Assembly (NCBI GenBank): GCA_944383785.1
Contig: CALWQV010000020.1
Location: 1-41,335, forward strand
Source of the DNA: an uncultured Enterocloster sp.
Lineage (GTDB): Bacteria > Bacillota > Clostridia > Lachnospirales > Lachnospiraceae
Length of the DNA stretch: 41,335 nucleotides
Direction: 5' to 3'
In this document: piece after piece, positions 16,958-25,287 of the stretch
How positions within the stretch are numbered: the first letter of the stretch is position 1
How the letters are laid out: each line of letters begins with the position of its first letter
Notes under the pieces: generated by a model
Databases searched by the model: none
What the model was told of the DNA's origin: nothing
The model's input: the letters and a program-made list of their open reading frames with translations, nothing else
Position numbers and translations under genes: made by a program

Positions 16958-16999
16958 CAGGAAGGCATGTCCTTTTACAAAAAAGACCATACCTTCCTG
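16958..16999 (-). promoter_or_regulatory. Strong hairpin in the larB leader
   Basis: Two 19-base arms (16958-16976 and 16981-16999) form 16 Watson-Crick pairs, two G-U pairs and one mismatch around a four-base loop. It ends 29 bases before the larB start and lacks the T-run of a terminator. It could be an operator palindrome, an RNA stability element or a translational control structure. I do not recognise it as a known riboswitch. Confidence 0.6.
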
Positions 17000-17097
17000 G
17001 TATCATTTCCATGTTCGCGCTTTTCTATGACAGTTCCCGCTTCTTTGGGATTTATGGACGCTTGTGCGGCCGTTTTTTATATGCGCTGTCAGGTTTT

Positions 17098-17126
17098 ATT
17101 ATAAGATGCAGGCTTGGGAAAGTCAA
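17098..17126 (-). promoter_or_regulatory. Near-consensus promoter of the larBCE operon
   Basis: On the minus strand TTGACT (17121-17126), exactly 17 bases of spacer, and a perfect TATAAT (17098-17103). The predicted leader to larB is about 160 bases long. Confidence 0.8.
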
Positions 17127-17218
17127 CGGTTTTCCGCTTGCAGCTCCTGTAGATCCATGCTATGATGCATACATCAGTGGGGACATTTCGAATCTCCCCT
17201 GAATCTTGCCGCAAGGCG

Positions 17219-17274
17219 TCTGTCCATCTTATTTGTTCTTTTAATTCTGATTTTTTCGAACAATTCCGGACAGA
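17219..17274. repeat. Nested inverted repeat upstream of the Rpn-like gene
   Basis: TCTGTCC (17219-17225) pairs with GGACAGA (17268-17274). Nested inside, TTGTTC (17233-17238) pairs with GAACAA (17258-17263). It lies between the divergent lar promoter and the gene starting at 17321. The role is unknown; it may be a regulator site or a weak structure. Confidence 0.35.
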
Positions 17275-17320
17275 ACTTTTCAACCACTTTTAAATGCTGT
17301 ATAATGAAAGGAGAACATGT

Positions 17321-18187
17321 ATGAGTGAAGCTTCTGAAACCAAAATCAAACGCACCTACAAGGACAGTCTGTTCCGGATGATTTTTCAGGACAGGGAGGC
17401 TCTTTTAAGCCTCTATAACGCCATCAACGGCACCTATTACGAGGATCCCAATGGGCTCATTATCACAACTTTAGAGGACGCCATCTATCTCAGTTGGAAA
17501 AATGATGTTTCCTTCCTGATTCAGGATGTGCTAAGCCTCTATGAACATCAGAGCACCAGAAACCCCAACATGCCACTGAGAGGGCTGTTTTACATCAGCT
17601 CCCTATTCCAGGGGTATCTTAAGGCGAATGACTTAGACCCCTACTCCAGCGTTCTCCTGAAACTGCCCACTCCAAGGTATGTCGTCTTCTACAACGGAAC
17701 CCAGGAGGAGCCAGACCGGACGGAACTGCGGCTGTCGGATTCCTTTATCAGAAAGGATGTAGAACCCTGCCTTGAGTGTACGGCCCTGGTGCTGAATATC
17801 AATTACGGGCACAACAAGGAGCTGATGAAGGCCTGCCATAAGCTTTACGAATACGCATACTTTATCCAAACGGTTCGGGAATTTCTGGGGGATGGCCTGA
17901 CGCGGGACGCCGCTATCGACCGGGCGGTGGTATCTTGTATCGAGGCGGACATCTTAAAGGATTTCCTAAACCGTCACAGAGCGGAGGTGAAAGACTTGTT
18001 TTTGACGGAATACGATGAAAAACGGCACGAGCGGACTCTGCGTGAAGAAGGCGAACTCAAAAAAGCCTATGAAATAGCCGCCAACATGTTAAAAGACGGC
18101 ATGGCCCCGGAAAAGGCGAAAAGCTATGTAAATCTCAATGACGACCAGTGGAATGAGCTTCTAAAAAGCCTTGGAATGCCTGATTAG
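17321..18187 (+). CDS. Rpn-family / PD-(D/E)XK transposase-like nuclease protein
   Basis: The 288-residue protein resembles the Rpn (recombination-promoting nuclease) and PDDEXK_2 proteins that are abundant in Lachnospiraceae. The N-terminus has RTYKDSLFRMIFQDREALLS. The nuclease-like core shows WKNDVSFLIQD followed by LYEHQST, i.e. D...ExQ. The region PTPRYVVFYNGTQEEPDRTELRLSD is typical. A charged C-terminal helical tail ends in KAKSYVNLNDDQWNELL. The ATG at 17321 follows AAAGGAG by seven bases. It stands alone on the plus strand. These genes often lie singly and move between loci; no terminal repeats are seen here, so I do not call a mobile element. Confidence 0.82.
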   Translation: MSEASETKIKRTYKDSLFRMIFQDREALLSLYNAINGTYYEDPNGLIITTLEDAIYLSWKNDVSFLIQDVLSLYEHQSTRNPNMPLRGLFYISSLFQGYLKANDLDPYSSVLLKLPTPRYVVFYNGTQEEPDRTELRLSDSFIRKDVEPCLECTALVLNINYGHNKELMKACHKLYEYAYFIQTVREFLGDGLTRDAAIDRAVVSCIEADILKDFLNRHRAEVKDLFLTEYDEKRHERTLREEGELKKAYEIAANMLKDGMAPEKAKSYVNLNDDQWNELLKSLGMPD

Positions 18188-18245
18188 GCAGCCAGGCCCC
18201 ACAGCATTGATCAAAATTCAATCAGGAAAGGAAGGTTTTAACCCT

Positions 18246-19007
18246 ATGTACCGTATCGACAATTATATCAACAACGATGACATCAAGATCCTTGAAACCA
18301 TGGGCCCATTTACGGTTGTGGAATTTCAGCGCGACCTAAGCGTCTCTCCCTCCAGCGCCCAAACCGCTTACTTTTCTGCGGCCATGAACGTCCGCAGGCG
18401 TCAGGTGATCTGCGATATGGCTAAAGCCGACATCACCCTTCAAGCCGGGGCCATGCAGTGGATGGTGGGCAACGTCAGCAGCAATACCGGAATCAAAGGG
18501 GTAGGCGATTTCTTCGGAAAAGCCGTCCGTGGTAAGGTCACGGGGGAGAGCGCCATCAAGCCAGAGTACACCGGAACCGGAACCCTGGTGCTGGAACCCA
18601 CCTACCGCTTCATTCTTCTCATCGATTTGAAGGATTGGAATAACTCCATCGTGTTGGATGACGGCCTGTTTCTGGCCTGCGACTCCCGTCTGCAGCACAA
18701 GGCGGTGATGCGCTCCAATCTTTCCTCAGCGGTAGCCGGCGGAGAAGGCCTTTTCAATCTTGGCATCTCCGGTGATGGCGTCCTCTGCCTGGAATCCCCC
18801 TGTCCCAAGGAGGAATTGATCGAGATTACCCTTGAAAATGACGTATTGAAGGTAGATGGAAACATGGCCATCGCCTGGAGCGGCAGCCTGGAGTTCACCG
18901 TAGAGCGCTCCGGCAAGTCTCTCATCGGCAGCGCCGCCTCCGGAGAAGGGCTGGTAAACGTATATCGGGGAACAGGAAAAGTGCTGATGAGCCCGGTAGG
19001 AAACTAA
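18246..19007 (+). CDS. AIM24 family protein
   Basis: The 253-residue protein shows the beta-rich AIM24 pattern. It contains LQAGAMQWMVGNV, then GTGTLVLEPTYRFILLIDL, SRLQHKAVMRSNLSSAVAGG, GLFNLGISGDGVLCLESPCP and a final GEGLVNVYRGTGKVLMSP. The family is widespread in bacteria and fungi and its biochemical role is not established. The ATG at 18246 is chosen because AAGGAAGG lies ten bases upstream; the open frame extends back into the preceding gene. It follows the Rpn-like gene by 58 bases and ends before a bidirectional terminator. Confidence 0.87.
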   Translation: MYRIDNYINNDDIKILETMGPFTVVEFQRDLSVSPSSAQTAYFSAAMNVRRRQVICDMAKADITLQAGAMQWMVGNVSSNTGIKGVGDFFGKAVRGKVTGESAIKPEYTGTGTLVLEPTYRFILLIDLKDWNNSIVLDDGLFLACDSRLQHKAVMRSNLSSAVAGGEGLFNLGISGDGVLCLESPCPKEELIEITLENDVLKVDGNMAIAWSGSLEFTVERSGKSLIGSAASGEGLVNVYRGTGKVLMSPVGN

Positions 19008-19026
19008 AGCTCAAACACAGTTTAAA

Positions 19027-19073
19027 AAGAAATCCCGCCTCTGGGCCGAAGCTGCCGGAGATCGGGATTTCTT
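19027..19073. terminator. Bidirectional terminator between AIM24 gene and the ten-gene operon
   Basis: AAGAAATCCCG (19027-19037) pairs perfectly with CGGGATTTCTT (19063-19073). A-rich and T-rich flanks on both sides fit use by both convergent transcripts. Confidence 0.8.
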
Positions 19074-19094
19074 ATTTTCATTCATGCCGCCTTA

Positions 19095-20405
19095 TCAAGG
19101 CCGGTAGGTCTTATCTTTCATTCCGCTCATGGACATGTGGCCGCAGCATATGGTTTCATACAATCTCCACTGCTCCTCTACGTTCTGAGTCATAGCATTA
19201 AAATATTCCTTTACCACGTCCCGGGCATAGTCATGGGCTACAAAATGCCCGTCATCCGCCGCCAGATGCAAAACGGATTCATCCTCTGCCTCCCGCCCAA
19301 TCATCGCATATTTCTTTAAAAATTCCGCGCCCTCGCGACAGCTCCACTTCTGATCCCACAGCTTCCTGGTAACTTCCAGCTTCCCATAGCCGACGATCTC
19401 ACAGTATTCATGCCACAGAGGCATAAGCGCTGCCAGACCCTCATCCAGACCGGCAGTCCTAAAAATCGCTTCCCGCTCAAAATCTGTCCTGTGTTCCGGC
19501 GAATGGTCAAAGCACATCGAAATCACATAGCGGGCCGATCCTTCCGTAAACGCGGAGGACGGCGAAAACTGCTGTACCACCGCCATCTCCGGCCAACAGG
19601 TGTCAATATAAGTTTGAGTCCTCTTCTCATAGTAGGTCAAATGCCCTGGTTCCATCTCGTGACCGATACATTCCAGCACATTGTCTACGGTCCAGGGATA
19701 ATCCAGGTTGAAATTCCGCTCATACTCCAGGTGATTATAATCATATCCGAACAGAATCGAAAGAAACGCCATTCCCGGATCCGGCAGCCTGCGCACCCTT
19801 ACTCTTGGCATACTGTTCCCTGTCAACGTCATATGCGCCATCGACATGTCGTGAAACTCCTGAGTCGTTCTCTGCATCACGGAAAGCAATTTATCCTTTG
19901 GAATCGAGATCTGCTTCCGGAACCGGTAAATCTTATCCTGGGCTGTCCCTCCCCCCGGCAGAGCCTGATTCAGCTCCTCAAGAATACGGTCGAACCGGCT
20001 GTAGTCATATTCAGGCGCGGTTAAATCGTAAAGTTCCTCTGTCATCCGGTCAAATGTCATCTTCTCTCCCAGCAACATCCGTGTCCGGGTGTTCAGAGCC
20101 CTCACATGGTCCAAAAGGTACTGCACCCGTTGCTTCTCATCCCGGTGCGCTGTTCTTTGGTAGCTGCTTAAATTTGCCAAAAGATTCTCTGATTCCTCCA
20201 GAATATCCTTCAGCGTTTTTCCATGCTTCGCATCCGCAATCTCATAATCCGGCAGTATTTTATAGTCCCTCGAAAAACGCATACTGGTCCGACGCCAGAA
20301 AGGTCCCTCCGTATACCACTGAATATCAATATCATCATACCGGCTCTTGCAAAGTGTCAGATCCAGATATTGAGCCGCCATCGCGTTTAACGCCGCTTCA
20401 GACAT
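19095..20405 (-). CDS. Putative zincin metallohydrolase with HExxPGH motif (DUF885-like)
   Basis: The 436-residue protein has a long helical N-terminal half. A gluzincin-type motif HEMEPGH (249-255) follows, with a downstream acidic site in FTEGSARY (E288). This HExxPGH plus EG-x-A pattern is that of DUF885-type proteins, distant relatives of M2/M3/M32 peptidases. Overall similarity to characterised DUF885 proteins looks low. No signal peptide is present, so it should act in the cytoplasm. The ATG at 20405 is chosen for GGAGGA seven bases upstream. It is the last gene of the importer operon, 20 bases after the second deacetylase-like gene. It may hydrolyse an amide or peptide bond in the imported compound; this is inference. 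Confidence 0.65.
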   Translation of the reverse strand: MSEAALNAMAAQYLDLTLCKSRYDDIDIQWYTEGPFWRRTSMRFSRDYKILPDYEIADAKHGKTLKDILEESENLLANLSSYQRTAHRDEKQRVQYLLDHVRALNTRTRMLLGEKMTFDRMTEELYDLTAPEYDYSRFDRILEELNQALPGGGTAQDKIYRFRKQISIPKDKLLSVMQRTTQEFHDMSMAHMTLTGNSMPRVRVRRLPDPGMAFLSILFGYDYNHLEYERNFNLDYPWTVDNVLECIGHEMEPGHLTYYEKRTQTYIDTCWPEMAVVQQFSPSSAFTEGSARYVISMCFDHSPEHRTDFEREAIFRTAGLDEGLAALMPLWHEYCEIVGYGKLEVTRKLWDQKWSCREGAEFLKKYAMIGREAEDESVLHLAADDGHFVAHDYARDVVKEYFNAMTQNVEEQWRLYETICCGHMSMSGMKDKTYRP

Positions 20406-20425
20406 TACAATTCCTCCATTCATTT

Positions 20426-21259
20426 TTAGTCCATCATCACGCTCTTAATATAGGCCGTTATAGAATCCCCGGTCGCAAGCCACAAGCCTTCCTCCTTCTT
20501 CATCCCCGCAAGTAGCTCTTCCAGCATAAAAATACGCCCCTGTTCTCCCGTTGCCTGTGGATCAAGCTGGAGATTCAGCAGTGTTCCCCAGCGTCTGGCC
20601 CCTTCCCACTCGTATCTCCAGTTTGCCAGCACATCATCCATTGCCGCCGACCTGGCTTGTCCCGGTGGAATTGGCGGATCAAAAGCAAATGTGAAATATG
20701 GCAGATCAAACAATTCCCAGTGAATCGGAAGTTCCACCAGCCCCGTTGCCGGGTGGACATAAGGAATATCGTCATCCGAAAGAGAGCTACTGTAGGAAAA
20801 ATCCAGCTCCTTCAAAATCTCCAGGGTATCTTCATTGATCTCCCCCTCCGGCATCCGAAAGCCGCTGACCTTGTGCCCTGTAATCTGCTCCAGGCTGTCT
20901 TTTGCTCTTTTTAAAATTCTTCTCTGCTCATCCCTTGAAAAACGCGCCAGAATCTCGTGCTCATCCCCATGACAGCCGATTTCGTGTCCTCTACCCGCGA
21001 TCTCGCGCACTTGATCCGGATATTCCCTAGCAATGGCTCCCGGTACAAACCAGGTAGCCTTCACCTGATGGGCGTCCAGGGTATCCAGAAGCCTGGGAAG
21101 CCCAAACTCCATACCAGTTCGCCCCAGCCTCAGAATGTCCCCGCTCTTCACATCAATATCTGGATAATAGATCCTTCCATAATATTCCCCATCCAGATTG
21201 ACGCTGATCATTGCCCCGCAGCTCTTTCCCTGGGGCCAGATACTCCTCTCCTTACGCAT
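20426..21259 (-). CDS. Polysaccharide deacetylase-fold (NodB/HpPgdA-like) protein, catalytic residues altered
   Basis: The 277-residue protein keeps the NodB-fold layout: NLDGE (21-25), KATWFVPGAIA, GHEIGCHGDEHE (H97, H101) and GFRMPEGEI. Against its neighbour paralogue (21252-22103) two catalytic-type positions differ by eye alignment. The first Asp of the DLDGE motif is Asn21, and the C-terminal HPQ motif is LDPQ (Asp233). These correspond to the usual general-base and general-acid positions of the fold. The protein may be inactive, regulatory, or tuned for another reaction. The ATG at 21259 lies eight bases inside the upstream gene end, behind GGAGG, so the two are translationally coupled. 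Confidence 0.75.
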   Translation of the reverse strand: MRKERSIWPQGKSCGAMISVNLDGEYYGRIYYPDIDVKSGDILRLGRTGMEFGLPRLLDTLDAHQVKATWFVPGAIAREYPDQVREIAGRGHEIGCHGDEHEILARFSRDEQRRILKRAKDSLEQITGHKVSGFRMPEGEINEDTLEILKELDFSYSSSLSDDDIPYVHPATGLVELPIHWELFDLPYFTFAFDPPIPPGQARSAAMDDVLANWRYEWEGARRWGTLLNLQLDPQATGEQGRIFMLEELLAGMKKEEGLWLATGDSITAYIKSVMMD

Positions 21260-22103
21260 GAGCTTCATCCTCCAACATCCTTCTGTGATAATCCGCAATT
21301 TCTAGACAGGTGGCGCACCAAATCTCCTGGTTGTCCGCCAGATACCGGCAGAATTTCTCCAACAGAACCGCTCTGCCCGGAGTCCCGCCGATCTGGGGAT
21401 GAAACGCAGAGGAACCGGAATTTCCATAGCGGATCATTCCTTCCACCTCACGTACCCAGTTACCATAGACCACATCATAGGGCGCAATTCTTGGCATCCC
21501 TTCCAGCACGGCGGGGTAGGAATTTAAAACGGTCTGCACATAATCATCCATCTGCTCATCCCGGCAGGGCACATTAATGCCCTTCGTCCGAATCTCGTCC
21601 ACATAATACCAGCCCCTTCCTTCTCCGCTGGTTCCGGCACTGGAATATCGAAAGCCTCCCTGGTCATAAAGCCACAGCTCCGTCTCGGGTAGAAGCGCCC
21701 CCGTAGGCCGCATCCCATAAGCGGGCTTTCCCGTATACTTTCGGAAGATATCCTGGCATTTACCAATATATTCCTGCTGCTCCGCCAGTGTATCACCGTA
21801 AAGTCCCTTATGGTCATATCCATGGTGGGCAATCTCATGCCCCCCGTCCAATATCTTTTCGATTGTTTCCCTGTGCTCCTCGATCATCTGAGCCGGTATG
21901 AACCAGGTTGCCTTCAGCCCAAACTCCTCTAAAATTTCCAGAATCCGCAGGGCTCCCTTTTTCGGGCCGTAAGCGCCGATGGAAGGCCCCTTTAAAAAGC
22001 TGTCTCCCCCAGGCAGCCTTCTGGCTTTATTGCGCCAGATCGTTTCCCCATCCAGGTCAAATCCCAGATTAAAGGCACACCTTGCATTATTTGGCCATAT
22101 CAT
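21252..22103 (-). CDS. Polysaccharide deacetylase-fold (HpPgdA/PuuE-like) hydrolase
   Basis: The 283-residue protein belongs to the cytoplasmic branch of the NodB fold, close to Helicobacter PgdA-like and allantoinase PuuE-like proteins. Visible sites are FDLDGE (D16, D18, E20), KATWFIPAQM, GGHEIAHHGYDH (H94, H98), YGMRPTG and FHPQIGG (H235). There is no signal peptide or membrane anchor, so it should act on an imported small molecule rather than on cell-wall glycan. Members of this branch hydrolyse C-N bonds such as amides or cyclic ureides. It lies 25 bases after the second SDR gene and overlaps the next gene. Substrate unknown. Confidence 0.8.
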   Translation of the reverse strand: MIWPNNARCAFNLGFDLDGETIWRNKARRLPGGDSFLKGPSIGAYGPKKGALRILEILEEFGLKATWFIPAQMIEEHRETIEKILDGGHEIAHHGYDHKGLYGDTLAEQQEYIGKCQDIFRKYTGKPAYGMRPTGALLPETELWLYDQGGFRYSSAGTSGEGRGWYYVDEIRTKGINVPCRDEQMDDYVQTVLNSYPAVLEGMPRIAPYDVVYGNWVREVEGMIRYGNSGSSAFHPQIGGTPGRAVLLEKFCRYLADNQEIWCATCLEIADYHRRMLEDEAHA

Positions 22104-22128
22104 CGCCCAACGCTCCTTTTCGTAAGAC

Positions 22129-22890
22129 TTAAACCAGCATCCGTTTACCGCCGTTAGGGGCCACGATCTGTCCGGTCACATAATCCGCTGCCTCTGACAC
22201 TAAGAAAAGCACCGTATTGGCCACGTCCTCCGGCACCGCAATGCGCCCCAGAGGAATAAGGGGAATCTCATCCGCCACCAGCTCAAAATCCGCTTCCCGC
22301 AGTCCCGGCGTATCAGTGGTTGGAACCGGAATCACATTTACATTAATCCCAAAAGGCGCGGCTTCCTTGGCGATCGATGTGGTAAGGCCGATTACTCCCG
22401 CCTTTGCGGAAGCATAGTGGGCGCAGAAGTCACCGCCGCCAATGGCGTATCCGGAACTGATATTTACAATTTTCCCCCTTTTCTGAGCCTTCATATGGGG
22501 GAATACCTCGCGAATCATAAAGAAGGCGCTGTACAGATTAAAGCGGATATAATGATCCCACCGCTCGTCGGTAATGGTATCAAAATCACATGGCGGCTCA
22601 CCGCCTCCGGCGTTATTTACCAGAATATCCACGGTTCCGAAAGCCTCCACCGTCTTTTGAACCAGATTTTTAATATCCTCCACCTTCATTACATCACAAT
22701 GGCAATACTCTGCCGTTCCTCCGGCCGCAAGAATCTCATCCTTTACCCTCAGGCCGTTTTCATCATTAATATCCGTCACCATTACCTTCACGCCATAAGA
22801 AGCCAGCTCCATCGCAACTCCCCTGCCGATCCCCCGCCCGGATCCAGTTACAATCGCTGCTTTTCCAGCCACTCTCAAATAGTCTCTCAT
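22129..22890 (-). CDS. SDR-family oxidoreductase (first of two)
   Basis: This classical short-chain dehydrogenase of 253 residues has the cofactor motif TGSGRGIG (15-22), the NNAG motif, and catalytic Ser and Tyr-x3-Lys in NISSGYAIGG and YASAK. The sequence VTDIND after the second strand has an acidic residue in the place that usually favours NAD(H). The ATG at 22890 is chosen for the upstream AAGGAGAAGGGG and because it removes an overlap with livF, leaving a 19-base gap. It is paired with a second SDR at the head of the operon. The two share the N-terminal pattern DY-x2-(V/L)-x-GK. They probably act on consecutive or stereochemically different intermediates. Confidence 0.88.
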   Translation of the reverse strand: MRDYLRVAGKAAIVTGSGRGIGRGVAMELASYGVKVMVTDINDENGLRVKDEILAAGGTAEYCHCDVMKVEDIKNLVQKTVEAFGTVDILVNNAGGGEPPCDFDTITDERWDHYIRFNLYSAFFMIREVFPHMKAQKRGKIVNISSGYAIGGGDFCAHYASAKAGVIGLTTSIAKEAAPFGINVNVIPVPTTDTPGLREADFELVADEIPLIPLGRIAVPEDVANTVLFLVSEAADYVTGQIVAPNGGKRMLV

Positions 22891-22909
22891 GATCCCCTTC
22901 TCCTTCTCT

Positions 22910-23608
22910 CTACTTTTTCTTTCCCAAATACGCAGAAACAACGCTCTGATCCCGGGCGATCTCATCGCCGGTTCCATATTTCACGATTTTTCCCTGCTCC
23001 ATTACACAGGCATGATGGGCGATCTTCAGCGCCTTTCTTGCATTCTGCTCCACCAGCAGTATGGTCACTCCCTGCTGGTTAATCTGGTCAATATAGTTAA
23101 TAACTTCATTTACAATCAGCGGAGCAAGCCCTAGTGAAGGCTCGTCCAGCACCAGCAGTTTTGGCTCGGACATCAGCCCTCTGGCGATGGCCAGCATCTG
23201 CTGCTCGCCTCCCGACATGGTTCCCGCCCGCTGGTTTCGTCTCTCCTTCAGCCTGGCAAACATTCCGTAGGCCCGTTCCAGCCCCGCTTTCCGGTTCTTT
23301 GAAAGGTACCCTCCCATCAGCAGGTTCTCCTCCACCGTTAGATTCGGGAAAATCCACCGGCCCTCCGGCACCATAGCGATTCCCTTGGCCACAATAGCGC
23401 TGGCTGATTTTGGAAGGGGCTCTTCATTGTAGGAAATAACGCCGCCCTGAGGCTTTAAAAGCCCAGCAATGCATTTCATCAGCGTAGATTTTCCGGCCCC
23501 GTTAGCGCCTACAATCGAAAGGATCTCCCCTTGTTTCACCTCAAAGCTGACGCCCTTCAAAGCCTGTATCTTACCATAGCTGAACGTAAGGTTTTCTATT
23601 TTCAGCAT
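22910..23608 (-). CDS. livF: Branched-chain-type ABC transporter ATP-binding protein LivF
   Basis: The 232-residue ATPase has Walker A GANGAGKST, signature MSGGEQQMLAIARGL and Walker B KLLVLDEPSLGLAP, the LivF pattern. It energises the importer with LivG, LivH and LivM. The ATG at 23608 sits just after the livG stop; an in-frame TTG two codons earlier is an alternative. HAAT-family systems of this type carry amino acids, urea, amides or aromatic acids, so the name does not prove a branched-chain amino acid substrate. Confidence 0.92.
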   Translation of the reverse strand: MLKIENLTFSYGKIQALKGVSFEVKQGEILSIVGANGAGKSTLMKCIAGLLKPQGGVISYNEEPLPKSASAIVAKGIAMVPEGRWIFPNLTVEENLLMGGYLSKNRKAGLERAYGMFARLKERRNQRAGTMSGGEQQMLAIARGLMSEPKLLVLDEPSLGLAPLIVNEVINYIDQINQQGVTILLVEQNARKALKIAHHACVMEQGKIVKYGTGDEIARDQSVVSAYLGKKK

Positions 23609-23610
23609 CC

Positions 23611-24390
23611 TCAATCACCTACCCCTAAATATGCGTCGATTACTTCCTGGTTTCTCTGGATATCCTCCGGACCGCCTGTTGCCAGCTGCTTTCCAAAATT
23701 AATCACCGTAATTTCATCGCACACGCTCATAATCACGTCCATATGATGATCGATCACCAATATGGTGATGCCCGGGTTCTTCTTTGACACGCTTCGAATC
23801 ACATTTGCCAGCTCCGCTGATTCGTCCTCATTCATCCCCGCCGCCGGTTCGTCCAAAAGCAACACCGCTGGAGCGGTTACAAGAGCTCTGGCAATCTCCA
23901 GACGCCGCTGCATGCCATAAGGAAGATTGCTTGCCAAAAAATCCCTCTGCTCCCAAAGCCCCATATCCTTAAGGGCCTCTTCACATTTTTCGGCGCAACG
24001 CTTTTCCTCATCTTTATACTTCTTATTCTTAAAAATACCATCCAAAAGGCCATAAGTCATATTTTTCTGGTAAGCGATATGGATATTCTCATATACGCTC
24101 AGATCGCTGAACAGCCGGATATTCTGAAAGGTCCTGGCGATTCCTTTTCTGGCAATCTCATAAGGCAGCTTCCCTGTAATGTTCTCTCCATTCAGCAGAA
24201 TCTGGCCTTCTGTGGGCTTATAAACGCCGGTAATCATATTAAACAGGGTCGTTTTTCCTGCTCCGTTAGGACCGATGATTCCAAAAATCTGCCCCGGCTT
24301 TACGGCGATATTTACATGATCCGTGGCCACAATTCCACCAAACCGCTTGCTCGCATCCTGAATTTCCAACGCGTATCCGCTATTCCCCAT
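23611..24390 (-). CDS. livG: Branched-chain-type ABC transporter ATP-binding protein LivG
   Basis: The 259-residue ATPase has Walker A GPNGAGKTT, the LivG-typical GIARTFQNIRLF and LPYGMQRRLEIARAL, then Walker B LLLDEPAAGMNEDE. The MNEDE stretch is the usual LivG variant (MNPxE). It is five bases after livM and precedes livF. Confidence 0.93.
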   Translation of the reverse strand: MGNSGYALEIQDASKRFGGIVATDHVNIAVKPGQIFGIIGPNGAGKTTLFNMITGVYKPTEGQILLNGENITGKLPYEIARKGIARTFQNIRLFSDLSVYENIHIAYQKNMTYGLLDGIFKNKKYKDEEKRCAEKCEEALKDMGLWEQRDFLASNLPYGMQRRLEIARALVTAPAVLLLDEPAAGMNEDESAELANVIRSVSKKNPGITILVIDHHMDVIMSVCDEITVINFGKQLATGGPEDIQRNQEVIDAYLGVGD

Positions 24391-24395
24391 AATCT

Positions 24396-25274
24396 CTATC
24401 CCTTTCTGGCGATCCTGCCCTTAATCCAGCCAATGCCACGGCGAAGGTCCTTAAAGGTCAGCTCCCTGGTTCCCATGATACCGGCGGGCCTGAACAGAAT
24501 TACCAGCACTACTAGGAATCCATAAAGAACCATTCTCCACTGCTCCGCTGAGCCAAATCGCAGAAGTTCCGGCAGCGGCAACATCAAAAGTCCTGCCAGA
24601 ATCGTTCCCGTCAGGCTTCCCCGGCCGCCGAGGATCACCATGATCACCAGCTCATCGGATTTCACCATGGTAAACATATTGGGCTGAAGATAATGCATAT
24701 AATGGCCCAAAAGAGCTCCGGCGCAGCCGCAGAGCGCGCAGCTGATCACCATAGCCTCCATCTTATACTGGAATACGTTCACGCCTACCGACTGGGCCGC
24801 CAGTTCTTCCTCCCGGACCGCTATGCAGTTGCGGCCATGGCGGGAATTGATGAAGGACTTCAGCACGATCACCGTGATAATGACGATGATCCAAACGTTT
24901 ACGAAGTTAGAGCCCTCCGGAATATCCGCCAATCCTCTGGCGCCTCCGGTAATGGATGTAGCGTTCTGGATAATCAGCTTAATGGCTTCTCCAATTCCCA
25001 GCGTTACGATAATAAAATAGTCGTCCCTGAGTTTCAGGGTTGGGTAACTGACAATGGCCCCGATCACAGAGGCGGTCAGCATCCCCGCCAGCACCCCCAG
25101 CGCGATGGGGATGTCAAAGCTTTTAGTCAAAAGAGCGGAAGTATATCCCCCAATAGCCATAAAACCCGCATGGCCCATCGAAAACATTCCCGTAAAGCCG
25201 CAGAGAATGGAAACGCCTAAAACCGCGATCATATAAATACCAACCAGCGTGGCAACACCTAACCAATATTCCAC
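24396..25274 (-). CDS. livM: Branched-chain-type ABC transporter permease LivM
   Basis: The 292-residue integral membrane protein has about eight to nine hydrophobic segments. The family core is GGRGSLTGTILAGLLMLPLPE near the C-terminus, and GFTGMFSMGHAGFMAIGGYTS lies near the N-terminus. It forms the membrane channel with LivH. The C-terminal cytoplasmic tail is basic. It lies 13 bases after livH. Confidence 0.93.
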   Translation of the reverse strand: MEYWLGVATLVGIYMIAVLGVSILCGFTGMFSMGHAGFMAIGGYTSALLTKSFDIPIALGVLAGMLTASVIGAIVSYPTLKLRDDYFIIVTLGIGEAIKLIIQNATSITGGARGLADIPEGSNFVNVWIIVIITVIVLKSFINSRHGRNCIAVREEELAAQSVGVNVFQYKMEAMVISCALCGCAGALLGHYMHYLQPNMFTMVKSDELVIMVILGGRGSLTGTILAGLLMLPLPELLRFGSAEQWRMVLYGFLVVLVILFRPAGIMGTRELTFKDLRRGIGWIKGRIARKG

Positions 25275-25287
25275 TTTCCCGCCTCCT

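Noticed and set aside
16929-17012. Longer N-terminus for LarB
   Set aside because: The extension reads through the leader hairpin and has no ribosome site. The start at 16928 has GGAGG and matches the family length.
17300-17305. TATAAT as a promoter for the Rpn-like gene
   Set aside because: A start point seven bases later would fall within or after the AAAGGAG site, leaving the mRNA without it; the -35 position is also poor.
17294-18187. Rpn/PDDEXK gene as part of an insertion sequence
   Set aside because: No terminal inverted repeats, target duplication or other transposition gene are visible around it.
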